Source of the DNA: Planctomycetota bacterium
GTDB lineage: Bacteria > Planctomycetota > UBA1135 > GCA-002686595
Assembly (NCBI GenBank): GCA_016220035.1
Contig: JACRIO010000093.1
Coordinates: 1-38,557 of the forward strand
Direction of reading: 5' to 3'
DNA length: 38,557 nt
In this document: piece after piece, positions 1-7,513 of the stretch
How the letters are laid out: the number at the start of each line of letters is the position of its first letter
Numbering within the stretch: the stretch's first letter is position 1
Translations under genes and position numbers: made by a program
The notes under the pieces: model-generated
Seen by the model: only the letters and a program-made list of their open reading frames with translations
What the model was told of the DNA's origin: nothing
The model's database searches: none

Positions 1-2
1 AC

Positions 3-743
3 GCGGCGGGACGCGCGCGCCTCACGACGACCGACGGGCTCTGCCTCTGGGACGAGGCCGGCGCTCCGCTGCGCGCCGCGACCTCGACGTGGAAGGACGC
101 CGTGCGCGACGAGCTGCGCCACGGAGCGTTGGTGGCGCTCGCGACGCAGCCCGGCGCGTTGCGCGTCGAGGCCCGCTTCCGCGCGCCGACGGCGGACGAG
201 ATCGCGCACTGGAGCGCCGCTTCGGGCTTGAGAACGTGCTCCGCCGCGCCCGCGCCGGTGGAGTTCGGCGCCGCGCGCGGCGCGGGCGGACTCTACGCCG
301 CTTCGGGCACGTCGAACGAACACGAGGAGCTGCGCCTCGCGATGATCGACGTGGAGAACCCCGGGAAGGTGCCGCTCTTCGTGAGCGTGCTCTCGGTCAC
401 CGAGGCGCGCAGCTGCGACGCCGTCTGGCCCGGCGAGGGCGTGCGCGACCAGGCGCTCGGACCGGGCGAGCGCGTCAGCGTGCCCGTGAACGTGACGCTG
501 CCGGCGCGCTGGCCCGCGGAGCGCCCGATGCGCGACCGCTACCTCTTCGTCGCGACGCGCACGGCGGTCGACCTGTCGCCGCTCGCGACGGGCGCGAAGC
601 TGCGCTCGGGGAGCGCGCTGCCGGGCGTGCTCGAGGCCGCCGTGAGCGCGGTGCGGACGCGCGGCGCCCGCACGGTGCACGTCGACGGCGGCGACTGGGG
701 CGTCTCGACGCTGGACCTCCTCGTGTCGCCCGCGCCGCGCTGA
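3..743 (+). CDS. C-terminal part of a probable caspase-like (peptidase C14) protein, 5' end outside window
   Basis: The frame is open from the first bases of the window and ends in TGA at 741-743, so only the C-terminal 246 or so residues are visible. No catalytic His/Cys is seen. The segment looks like the beta-rich domain that follows caspase-like peptidase domains in planctomycetal and cyanobacterial proteins: a stretch on interactions with ordinary values (RLAMIDVENPGKVPLFVSVL), an acidic WPGEGV segment, a 'LGPGERVSVPVNVTLP' turn, and 'RDRYLFVATRTAVDLSPL' followed by a terminal Trp-containing strand (GGDWGVSTLDLLVSP). The peptidase domain would lie upstream of base 1. The family call is inferred from this pattern only. 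It could also be the end of another large signalling or adaptor protein. An in-frame ATG at 102 is not a convincing start because coding-like sequence continues upstream of it. Confidence 0.5.
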   Translation, partial: AAGRARLTTTDGLCLWDEAGAPLRAATSTWKDAVRDELRHGALVALATQPGALRVEARFRAPTADEIAHWSAASGLRTCSAAPAPVEFGAARGAGGLYAASGTSNEHEELRLAMIDVENPGKVPLFVSVLSVTEARSCDAVWPGEGVRDQALGPGERVSVPVNVTLPARWPAERPMRDRYLFVATRTAVDLSPLATGAKLRSGSALPGVLEAAVSAVRTRGARTVHVDGGDWGVSTLDLLVSPAPR

Positions 744-936
744 TCGGGCGCGCGCGCGCGGCGCAGGTCGCGGAGCAGCAGGTGCTCGGGGTCGAGCGCG
801 AGGCGCACGAGCAGATCGACGAGGAGCGCGACGAGCGCGCATGCCGCGCCGCGGAGGTGATCGAGCGGGCGAGCGGGAGCGAGCGGCATGCTCCATGGAA
901 CCCGCACCGCGCGCCGTGGTTCCGGGAAAGCGTTTC

Positions 937-2271
937 CTACGGCCGCGCGCGCGCTTCGCGCAGCAGGGCCTCGGCCGCCGCGCGCACCGTGGGATCGGGC
1001 TCGAGCGCGCGCACGCGCGCGAGCCACGGCTCGGCGAAACGGCCCCACGCCGCGATCGCCTCCGCGGCCTTCGCGTCGCCGTCCGCGCGCTGCTTCACGG
1101 TGTCGCGCAGGACGCGCTCCTTCGACGGCGTCAGGACCTCGGTGCGCGCGACGAAGACGCGCACGATCGACTCGGGCGGCGCTTCGTCCCAGGCGTTCGC
1201 GCCGGCGGCTTGGTGCACGCCGTGCGACACCGTGAGCGGCAACTCGCGCTCGACCAGGCTCGACGGGAGCACGTAGAGCACGCGCAGGCCTTCGTCGCCA
1301 AACCACGCGTGCTCCCACGTCCGCGCCATCGCGCGCGCTTCGTCGGCGAAAAGGCCCGCGTGCTCGAGCTCCGCGGCGACCGCCTGCGCGAGCTCCGCCG
1401 TCGCGTCCGCCTTCGGACGCAGAGCGAGCTCCAAGTCCTCCGCGCGCGAAGCCGCGAGGTCGCCCAGGCGCGCGAAGCAGGCCAAGTCGCCCTCGACGTC
1501 GATCACGAAGAGGCCGCGCAGCGCCGCGGAATCCCGTGCGAGCGTCAAGTCGAGTCCCAGGCGGCGCACGGCGCCTGCGCGCTCGTCGACGCGCCGTTCC
1601 TCCGTGCGCACGCGCACCGCGAGCGGCAGCGCGAAGTCGCCGAGCCCGCGGTAGAAGAGCAGGCGCTCGTGTTCGAGTTCGTAGCGCGTGGGTTTTCCTT
1701 CCTCCTCGACCGCACGCGCGACGCGCAGCGGGTTCGACGCCACCGCGCGCGCGAAGCCCCACGGGTCGTCGGCGGCGACCGGAGCGAGCTCGACCTCGGC
1801 GTCGGGCGGCAGGATCACGAGGTCGTCGTGGCGGCCCCAGGACACGAAGCCGTCCTTCAAGTTCGCGACGCGCGCGCAGTGCTCCGCGAGCACCTCGGCG
1901 CCGCGCGCGCACGGCTCGTTCACGCGCTGCGCGGTCGGCCACCACTGCGTCACCAGGCCGTGCGGGAAGCGCACGTCGAGATCGAGCCGCCACGTGCCCG
2001 GCGCGTAGAAGTAGACGACCGGCGTCTCCATCTTGAGCTGCAGCGCGAGGATCCCGCCGCGCTTCGCGAGGTCGTGCACGAAGGGCGGGAGGTCGCGGTC
2101 GTGGTGGCGCAACCCGTCGAGGGCGATGCCGTCGGAGCCCTGCACCGAGACGAAGGTCCCCCACTCGTGGAGCGTGCGCGTGCGGCCGTCCCAGGCGCGG
2201 CCGTCCGCGGCGGGACCGGGGGTGGACGCATGCACGAGGAAGGGAAGGAGCGCGGCAGCGGCGAAAAACAT
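937..2271 (-). CDS. Secreted protein of unknown function with TLHEWGTF motif
   Basis: A 444-aa protein with a short N-terminal signal peptide (residues 1-16, MFFAAAALLPFLVHAS), so it is probably exported to the periplasm or cell surface. Just after the signal it carries TLHEWGTFVSVQGSDG (about residues 33-48), a motif I associate with a family of uncharacterised secreted proteins in Planctomycetes and some Proteobacteria. Further recognisable points are LKMETPVVYFYAP and WYP-like tryptophans (QWWPTAQR) in the first third, and a helical C-terminal third. No enzyme motif is recognised. The ATG at 2271 fits the signal peptide and has a possible GAGGTC ribosome-binding site just upstream on the minus strand. 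It is divergent from the small His/Cys-rich protein gene at 2391. Function unknown. Confidence 0.75.
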   Translation of the reverse strand: MFFAAAALLPFLVHASTPGPAADGRAWDGRTRTLHEWGTFVSVQGSDGIALDGLRHHDRDLPPFVHDLAKRGGILALQLKMETPVVYFYAPGTWRLDLDVRFPHGLVTQWWPTAQRVNEPCARGAEVLAEHCARVANLKDGFVSWGRHDDLVILPPDAEVELAPVAADDPWGFARAVASNPLRVARAVEEEGKPTRYELEHERLLFYRGLGDFALPLAVRVRTEERRVDERAGAVRRLGLDLTLARDSAALRGLFVIDVEGDLACFARLGDLAASRAEDLELALRPKADATAELAQAVAAELEHAGLFADEARAMARTWEHAWFGDEGLRVLYVLPSSLVERELPLTVSHGVHQAAGANAWDEAPPESIVRVFVARTEVLTPSKERVLRDTVKQRADGDAKAAEAIAAWGRFAEPWLARVRALEPDPTVRAAAEALLREARARP

Positions 2272-2320
2272 CGGGACCTCCTGTGGTCGCCCACCTCGAC
2301 GCGCGGGGACGCCCGCTGTT

Positions 2321-2354
2321 ATCCGCGGATGTACGGGGCCGGTCGATCCCGACC
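2321..2354. promoter_or_regulatory. Inverted repeats in the divergent region before the metal-uptake block
   Basis: The 119-nt divergent gap between 2271 and 2391 contains a 10-bp perfect palindrome ATCCGCGGAT at 2321-2330 and a second inverted repeat GGTCG-N4-CGACC at 2341-2354. A site for a metal-responsive repressor (Zur/Fur type) would be expected in such a place upstream of a zinc-uptake cluster. Neither repeat matches the known Zur consensus, so this is only a candidate regulatory region. Short palindromes are common in DNA this GC-rich. Confidence 0.2.
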
Positions 2355-2390
2355 TTGCCGCGCTGGACGCAGAGGGCTACCGTCGAGCGC

Positions 2391-2669
2391 ATGTCGCCCG
2401 TGGTCCGCCGCCTCCTGCTGGCCCTCCTCTGGGTGCTGCTCGTCGGCGGGCTGCTCCTCGCGGGCGGCGGTCACGCGGGCCTTCACGGGGACCACGACGG
2501 CGCCGGATGCGACGCGTGCACGCTCGTGATCACGCCGGCGCCGGCCGCGATGGAGCTGTGCGGCCTCGCGCGCATCGAGCGCCTGCTGGAGGTGCCCCGA
2601 GCGCGCACGGTGGAGCGCGTCGAACCGCGGCTCGAGCATTCGCCCCGCGGACCGCCGAGCGCGGCCTGA
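2391..2669 (+). CDS. Small His/Cys-rich single-pass membrane or exported protein
   Basis: A 92-aa protein. It has a strongly hydrophobic N-terminal segment (about residues 6-24, RLLLALLWVLLVGGLLLAGG), then a metal-ligand-like patch HAGLHGDHDGAGCDACTLVI with three His, two Asp and a CxxC pair, then a polar Arg/Glu-rich tail. This layout resembles small metal-related proteins of the DUF2946 kind, but I cannot assign a family. Its position directly before the outer-membrane protein and zinc ABC genes suggests a role in zinc handling, for example a periplasmic metal relay or sensor; that is inference. The start at 2391 is chosen because the frame upstream lacks hydrophobic character and an upstream ATG at 2283 would hide the signal segment. 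Confidence 0.55.
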   Translation: MSPVVRRLLLALLWVLLVGGLLLAGGGHAGLHGDHDGAGCDACTLVITPAPAAMELCGLARIERLLEVPRARTVERVEPRLEHSPRGPPSAA

Positions 2670-2824
2670 TCCCTCGCACGCCGCGCGCCGGCGTCGCTCG
2701 CACGAGCCTCCGCGCGCGCTCCTGCTCGCTCGCCGCCTTCATCGCGCGAGCGCATGTTCCGGCCCCGTGCCGGACCGGATCCGAGTTCCACGCTCCTTTT
2801 CGCGCGCTCTGCGCGCTGTCTCCC

Positions 2825-4081
2825 ATGTTCCAGACCCTTCTCGCGGCGTCGTTCGCCGCCTTCCCGTGCGCCCAGGATCCGTCCGCGGCGCCCCGCCCGA
2901 CAGCGGACGGTCCTGCGCGCCTCGAACAGCTCGAAAAACGGCTCGCCGACCTCGAACGCCAGCACTCGACGGAGGTCGAGGAGCTGCGCGCCGAGCTCGA
3001 ACGGCTCGAGCAGGAGGCGGCGCGCGCGCGCAGCAAGCCGCCGCCCCAATCGGCGTCGGTTTTCAACCCCGGCATCACCGTCTTCGGCAACTTCCTCGCG
3101 CGCACGGACGACCGGCCCGTTTTCGTCGACGACGACCCGAGCGCGGAACGCGTCGACGATCGCTTCCTCTTGCGCGAATTCGAGCTCGACTTCCGCGCGG
3201 CCATCGACCCCTGGGCGGACGGTGTGCTCATCGCCGCGTTCGGCGCGGAGACGCCCGGTGATTTTTCCGCCGAGGTCGAGGAGGGCTACGTGCTCTTGAA
3301 GAAGCTCCCGCTGCTCGACACGGCGCCGGCGGGGCTGAAATTGAAGGTCGGACGTTTCCGGCCCGCGCTCGGACGCCTCAACACGATCCACCTGCACGAC
3401 CTGCCGCAACCTTCCTACCCGCGCGCGGTGCAGACGATGCTCGGCGCCGAGGGTTTCGTCGCCGACGGAGTCGCCGGGCAGTTCTTCCTCCCGTCGCCGG
3501 GCGCGGACGACGTCCTGGAGGCGCACCTCGCGCTGCTCGACGGCGGGAATCTGCCCATCGCGGGCGGACAGAGCGCGTCGCAGCTCGGGAAGCTCGCGCG
3601 CGTGCAGTGGTTCCGCGACCTCGCGCCGGGCAAGGACCTCGCGGTGGGCGTCTCCGCGTGGACGAGCGACACGGACCATGCGCTCTACGGCCTCGACGCG
3701 ACGTACCGATGGAAACCCGCGGTCGCGGGCGAATGGCGCTCGTTCCTCGTGGGCCTCGAGGCCTTCCAGGCGGAGCTCGATGATCCCGCGCTCGCGTCGA
3801 GCCCCGCCGCGTTCGACGTATGGTCGCAGGTCCAGCTGGAGCGGAACCTCTACCTCGGCGGGCGCTTCGACCGCGCCGAGGACCTCGCGGACGAACGCCT
3901 CGTCACGCACACGCTCGGGCTCTACCTCACCTACTACACGACCGAGTTCCTCCGCTTCCGCGTGGGCTACGAGCACACGGAGAGCGACCTCGACCACCTC
4001 GACGGGCTCGACACCGGGCTCTTCGAACTCAACTTCGTCTACGGATCCCACCCCACCGAGCCCTACTGGGTCAACCGCTGA
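2825..4081 (+). CDS. Outer-membrane porin-like protein with N-terminal coiled coil, in metal-uptake cluster
   Basis: A 418-aa protein with a short signal peptide (MFQTLLAASFAAFPCAQ) followed by a coiled coil (about residues 35-70, heptad-like LEQLEKRLADLERQHSTEVEELRAELERLEQEA). The rest is built of alternating amphipathic beta strands (for example LREFELDFRAAI, GLKLKVGRFRPALGRLNTIH, LGLYLTYYTTEFLRFRVGYEH, FELNFVYG) and ends near an aromatic residue, as outer-membrane barrels do. The coiled coil plus barrel resembles the porin/OprO-type organisation in which the helix trimerises beneath the barrel. It lies 10 nt before the periplasmic metal-binding protein gene, so it probably supplies the outer-membrane step of zinc or manganese uptake. 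The substrate is inferred from context only. The ATG at 2825 fits the signal peptide; the longer open frame upstream is Arg-rich shadow. Confidence 0.75.
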   Translation: MFQTLLAASFAAFPCAQDPSAAPRPTADGPARLEQLEKRLADLERQHSTEVEELRAELERLEQEAARARSKPPPQSASVFNPGITVFGNFLARTDDRPVFVDDDPSAERVDDRFLLREFELDFRAAIDPWADGVLIAAFGAETPGDFSAEVEEGYVLLKKLPLLDTAPAGLKLKVGRFRPALGRLNTIHLHDLPQPSYPRAVQTMLGAEGFVADGVAGQFFLPSPGADDVLEAHLALLDGGNLPIAGGQSASQLGKLARVQWFRDLAPGKDLAVGVSAWTSDTDHALYGLDATYRWKPAVAGEWRSFLVGLEAFQAELDDPALASSPAAFDVWSQVQLERNLYLGGRFDRAEDLADERLVTHTLGLYLTYYTTEFLRFRVGYEHTESDLDHLDGLDTGLFELNFVYGSHPTEPYWVNR

Positions 4082-4091
4082 GGAGTGCCTC

Positions 4092-5147
4092 ATGCAGCGC
4101 ATCCATCGCGTCGTTCTCATCGCCCTCCTGATCGCGATCGGCTCCGAGCGGGCGCTCGCTCGCCCGCTGACGCCCGCGGAGAACAAGCTGAAGGTCGTCA
4201 CCACGCTCGGGGTGCTCGCTGATTTCGCGCGCGCCGTCGGCGGCGACCGGGTCGAGGTCGAAGCGCTCGCGGACCCGCGCGAGGACCCGCACTTCGTTCA
4301 GCCGCGCCCGACCTTGATGAAGCGCGCGCGCGAGGCGGACTTGTTCGTCGAACTCGGCATGGGGCTCGAACTCTGGGCGCAGAAGGTCGTCGAAGGCTCG
4401 GGCAACCCGCGCATCCAGCCCGGAGAACCCGCGCGCGTGGTCGCGTCGACGGGCGTCACCGCGCTCGAATTGCCGAGGGAGCTCTCGCGCGAGTGGGGCG
4501 ACGTGCACCCCTACGGGAACCCACACGTGTGGCTCGATCCGCTGAACGCGAAGGACCTCGCCGCGAACATCGCGCGCGGGCTCGAAGCGGTGGACGCCCC
4601 GCACGCGGTCGAGTACGAGGCCAACCTGAAGCGCTTCCAGGAGCAGCTCGACGATGCGCTCTTCGGCGCGGACCTCGTGAAGGAGGTGGGCGGGAAGATG
4701 CTCACGCGCGTCGCGCGACAGGGGCGCCTTTCTGCTTGGCTCGCGGAGAAGGGGCTCACCGGAAAGCTCGGCGGCTGGCTCGCGCGCGCGGCGCCACTCG
4801 CAGGAAGGCCCGTGGTCACCTTCCACAAGAGCTGGGTCTACTTCGCCGAGCGTTTCGGCCTCACGATCCCGATCGAGATCGAAGAGAAGCCCGGGATCCC
4901 GCCCTCCGCGCGCCGCCGCGACAGCGTGGTCGAGTTGATGCAGGCGCGGAAGCTCCGCACGGTGCTCCACGAGGTCTTCTACGCGACCGACGCCGCGGAG
5001 TACCTCGCGAAGGAGACGGGCGCGCACGCGGTGGTCGTGCCCATCGACGTCGGCGGGGAGGGCGGGCCGAAGGACTACTTCCAGCTCGTCGAGCTCTGGC
5101 TCGCGAAGTTGCTCGAGTCGGAGAGCGCGGCCCCGCCCGCGAAATGA
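4092..5147 (+). CDS. Periplasmic zinc/manganese-binding protein of ABC transporter (ZnuA/TroA family, cluster A-I)
   Basis: A 351-aa substrate-binding protein with a signal peptide (residues 1-23, ending in ALA). It delivers Zn(II) or Mn(II) to the ABC-3 permease encoded 13 nt downstream. Expected metal ligands are visible: His67 in EDPHF, His145 in GNPHVWLDP, His245 in TFHKSW and Asp319 in VPIDVGG. The charged His-rich loop of classical ZnuA is absent. An insertion at about residues 200-237 (KMLTRVARQGRLSAWLAEKG...) separates the two lobes. The start is supported by a GAGGAGTG ribosome-binding site at 4080-4087 that overlaps the upstream stop, so the gene is in an operon with the porin-like gene. 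Zinc versus manganese cannot be decided from sequence. Confidence 0.9.
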   Translation: MQRIHRVVLIALLIAIGSERALARPLTPAENKLKVVTTLGVLADFARAVGGDRVEVEALADPREDPHFVQPRPTLMKRAREADLFVELGMGLELWAQKVVEGSGNPRIQPGEPARVVASTGVTALELPRELSREWGDVHPYGNPHVWLDPLNAKDLAANIARGLEAVDAPHAVEYEANLKRFQEQLDDALFGADLVKEVGGKMLTRVARQGRLSAWLAEKGLTGKLGGWLARAAPLAGRPVVTFHKSWVYFAERFGLTIPIEIEEKPGIPPSARRRDSVVELMQARKLRTVLHEVFYATDAAEYLAKETGAHAVVVPIDVGGEGGPKDYFQLVELWLAKLLESESAAPPAK

Positions 5148-5160
5148 ACGCCGACGGACG

Positions 5161-6672
5161 ATGAACGCCTTCTTCCAATCGATGGAGCGGCCCTTCGTGG
5201 ACTGCCTCCTCCTCGCGGGGATCCTCGTGTACCTCGGGATCCACGTGCTCGCGCGCAAGGTCATCTTCGTCGACTTGGCGCTGGCGCAGATCGCCGCGCT
5301 GGGCTCGGTGTGGGGCGCACTGCTCGGTTGGGACATCCACTCCGATCCCTGGCAGATCAAGGCCTTCTCGCTCGCATTCACGCTGCTCGGCGCCTTCGTG
5401 TTCACCGTGACGCGCATGCGCGACGAACGCGTGCCGCACGAGGCCTTGATCGGCATCGCCTACGCCGTGGCGCTCGGCGCGACGATGCTCGCCTCGGCGC
5501 ACCTCGCGCACGGCGCGGAAGAGGTGAGCGAGCTCCTCGCCGGCAGCATCCTGTGGGTGCAGTGGGACGCGATCGCGTTCGCCGCGGCCTTGTTCGCGGC
5601 GGTCGGCGTGTTCCACTGGACGTGCCGGCGGCGGTTCTTCCTGATCTCGATGCACCACGGCGAGGCGGACGCGAAGGGCGTGTCGTTGCAGCTCTGGGAC
5701 TTCCTCTTCTACGCGTCGCTGGGCTTCGTGGTCACGAGCGCCGTCTCGATCGCGGGAGTGCTGCTCGTGTTCAGCTACCTCGTCATCCCGGCCGTCGTCG
5801 CGATGCTCTTCGCCGACCGCATCGGCCCGCGGCTCGCGATCGGGTGGAGCGTCGGCACGCTCGTGAGCGCGATCGGCTGCTCGCTCTCCTACTTCGAGGA
5901 CCTCCCTTCGGGGCCGACGATCGTCGCGTGCTTCGGCGGATTCCTCGTGCTCGCGGGGCTCGTCCACTACGTCGCGCGGTCGGGCGCGGCGCGCGGAGCG
6001 GCGCTCCTGCGCGTCGGCGGCGGCGCGCTTGCGTTCACGGCGCTCGCCGCGGGCTCCTTCCTCCTGAAGAAGGACGAAGGCCACGACGTGCTGCATGTGT
6101 TGGAGACCGGCAACAAGGCGGAGCGCATGCTGGCGCTCGCCGAGATCCGCGCGGACCCCGAGCTCTGGACGCGCGCGCGCCCCCTCGTGCCCGCGCTGCT
6201 CGCGAAGGGCGAGATCGAGGTGCGTGTCGCCCTGCTCGATCTGATCGACGCGAGGAAGGACGTGACCCTGCTCGGCGCGGTTCACCCCCTGCTCGCGGAC
6301 GCGGACGACTCCGTGCGCGACAAGGCGTTGCGCTGCGTGCGCGATCTCGCCTCGAAGGACAGCGTGCCCGTGCTCCTCGCGGTCGCGGCGAAGGAGGAGG
6401 ACGAGTACCTGAAGGTCGAGTTCGCCGAGACGCTGCTCGAGCTCGGCGACGCGCGCGGTCTCCCGGTCCTCCTCGACGTGATGGAGACGGGCGAGGCCGC
6501 GCAGGCGCGCCGCGATGCGTGGGAGCATCTCCACGCGCACTGGACGTTCGAGCTCCCCTACCGACCCGAGGCCGGGAGCGAGGAGAATCGCGCAGCGCTA
6601 GCCGCATTGCGCCGAGCATGGAACGAGCGCGGTGCCGCGCTGCGCTCGGGTCCGGACGGAGTCTTCCGCTGA
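5161..6672 (+). CDS. ABC-3 family metal permease fused to a C-terminal HEAT-repeat domain
   Basis: A 503-aa protein. Residues about 10-302 form a normal ABC-3 (ZnuB/TroC-type) permease with about eight membrane segments and the cytoplasmic coupling motif FVDLALAQIAALGS (residues 36-49). Two further typical stretches are HEALIGIAYAVALGATML and SIAGVLLVFSYLVIPAVVAMLFADRIG. Usual members stop near residue 270-300. Here a soluble tail follows (about 305-500) with HEAT-like helical repeats: NKAERMLALAEIRAD, EVRVALLDLIDARKD, DSVRDKALRCVRDLAS, EYLKVEFAETLLELGD and the final RRDAWEHL block. The tail should face the cytoplasm, where the ATPase docks. No ATPase gene adjoins. It follows the binding-protein gene by 13 nt in the same operon and converges on the boxR-type gene with a 22-nt gap. 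Confidence 0.88.
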   Translation: MNAFFQSMERPFVDCLLLAGILVYLGIHVLARKVIFVDLALAQIAALGSVWGALLGWDIHSDPWQIKAFSLAFTLLGAFVFTVTRMRDERVPHEALIGIAYAVALGATMLASAHLAHGAEEVSELLAGSILWVQWDAIAFAAALFAAVGVFHWTCRRRFFLISMHHGEADAKGVSLQLWDFLFYASLGFVVTSAVSIAGVLLVFSYLVIPAVVAMLFADRIGPRLAIGWSVGTLVSAIGCSLSYFEDLPSGPTIVACFGGFLVLAGLVHYVARSGAARGAALLRVGGGALAFTALAAGSFLLKKDEGHDVLHVLETGNKAERMLALAEIRADPELWTRARPLVPALLAKGEIEVRVALLDLIDARKDVTLLGAVHPLLADADDSVRDKALRCVRDLASKDSVPVLLAVAAKEEDEYLKVEFAETLLELGDARGLPVLLDVMETGEAAQARRDAWEHLHAHWTFELPYRPEAGSEENRAALAALRRAWNERGAALRSGPDGVFR

Positions 6673-6694
6673 CGCCGCGAGACCGGATGCACGG

Positions 6695-7441
6695 TCAGCG
6701 GCCCGGCTGCAGGCGCTGCAGGATCTCCTCGACGATCGCGGACTCGGCGCGGCCCGACGTGTCGACGACGAGGTCGCAGCGCGCGTACGCGGGTTCGCGC
6801 TCGGCGAGCAGGCGCGCGAGCTCCTCCATCGCGCGCGGCCGACCGCGCATCGGACGCGCGTCGCCTTGCGCGACGACGCGCTGGAAGTGGTCCTCGGGTC
6901 GCGCGGCGAGCCACACGGTGCGGCACGCGGAGCGCAGACGCTCGAACGTGCGCGGCGCGGTGACGATCGAGCCGCCCGTCGCGATCACGACGCGCTCGCC
7001 TTCCGCGAGGACGCGCTCGAGCGCTTCCGCTTCGAAGCGTCGATAACCCTCGACGCCGTGCAGGTCGACGACCGCGTTGAGCGGCAGACCGGCGAGCTCC
7101 TCGACGCGCTGATCGAGCTCGACGAACGGTGTCTCGAGGCGCAGCGCGAGCGCGCGCCCGATCGTCGACTTGCCGGCTCCGCGCAAGCCCACGAGCGCCA
7201 CGCGTTCGCCACCGTGCGTGTCGAGCGGATGGTCGACGAGCCCCGCGAGCGGGATGCGCAGCGCGCGCGCGAGCTCGGCGAGCTTCAGGACGGAGACGTT
7301 CGCGCGTCCGGCCTCGGCCTCGGTCACGTAGCGGCGCGAAAGCCCCGCGGCGTCCGCGAGGGAGGTGACCGAGAGCCCGGCGCGCTCGCGGGCCTGCCGC
7401 AGACGGCGACCGAGCTCCTGGAGAAAGGTCTGGCGCTTCAT
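6695..7441 (-). CDS. boxR: BoxR/BzdR-type transcriptional regulator (XRE HTH fused to shikimate-kinase-like domain)
   Basis: A 248-aa protein. Residues 8-68 form an XRE-type helix-turn-helix (LGRRLRQARERAGLSVTSLADAAGLSRRYVTEAEAG). Residues about 78-248 are shikimate-kinase-like, with a P-loop GLRGAGKST (85-93) and the ATGGS segment. This two-domain architecture is characteristic of BzdR/BoxR, repressors of anaerobic and aerobic benzoate degradation that bind benzoyl-CoA through the kinase-like domain and then release the promoter. The gene is divergent from boxC with a 72-nt gap that holds a perfect 16-bp palindrome, as expected for autoregulation and control of the box genes. The ATG at 7441 is chosen because it opens directly into the HTH domain. 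Confidence 0.88.
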   Translation of the reverse strand: MKRQTFLQELGRRLRQARERAGLSVTSLADAAGLSRRYVTEAEAGRANVSVLKLAELARALRIPLAGLVDHPLDTHGGERVALVGLRGAGKSTIGRALALRLETPFVELDQRVEELAGLPLNAVVDLHGVEGYRRFEAEALERVLAEGERVVIATGGSIVTAPRTFERLRSACRTVWLAARPEDHFQRVVAQGDARPMRGRPRAMEELARLLAEREPAYARCDLVVDTSGRAESAIVEEILQRLQPGR

Positions 7442-7454
7442 GGGGTGGGAGCTA

Positions 7455-7489
7455 GAATGCGCACGCATTCGCCGAGTGAGAAGAATACT
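7455..7489. promoter_or_regulatory. Candidate BoxR operator and boxC promoter
   Basis: GAATGCG-CA-CGCATTC at 7455-7470 is a perfect inverted repeat (7-bp arms, 2-bp centre) midway between the divergent boxR and boxC starts. About 13 bp downstream, AATACT at 7484-7489 matches a sigma70 -10 hexamer at four of six positions. If that -10 is real, the palindrome would cover the -35 region, a position fitting repression. BzdR operators are known to contain TGCA-type elements; this palindrome has TGCG/CGCA half sites. The assignment is inference from position and symmetry. Confidence 0.5.
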
Positions 7490-7513
7490 TCCCACACACC
7501 CCCACCGCAAGCC

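Noticed and set aside
539-2392. Minus-strand frame including a hydrophobic ALVALLVDLLVRLALD segment near 760-890
   Set aside because: Tempting as a small membrane protein, but there is no stop before it runs into the antisense of the first gene, and no ribosome-binding site.
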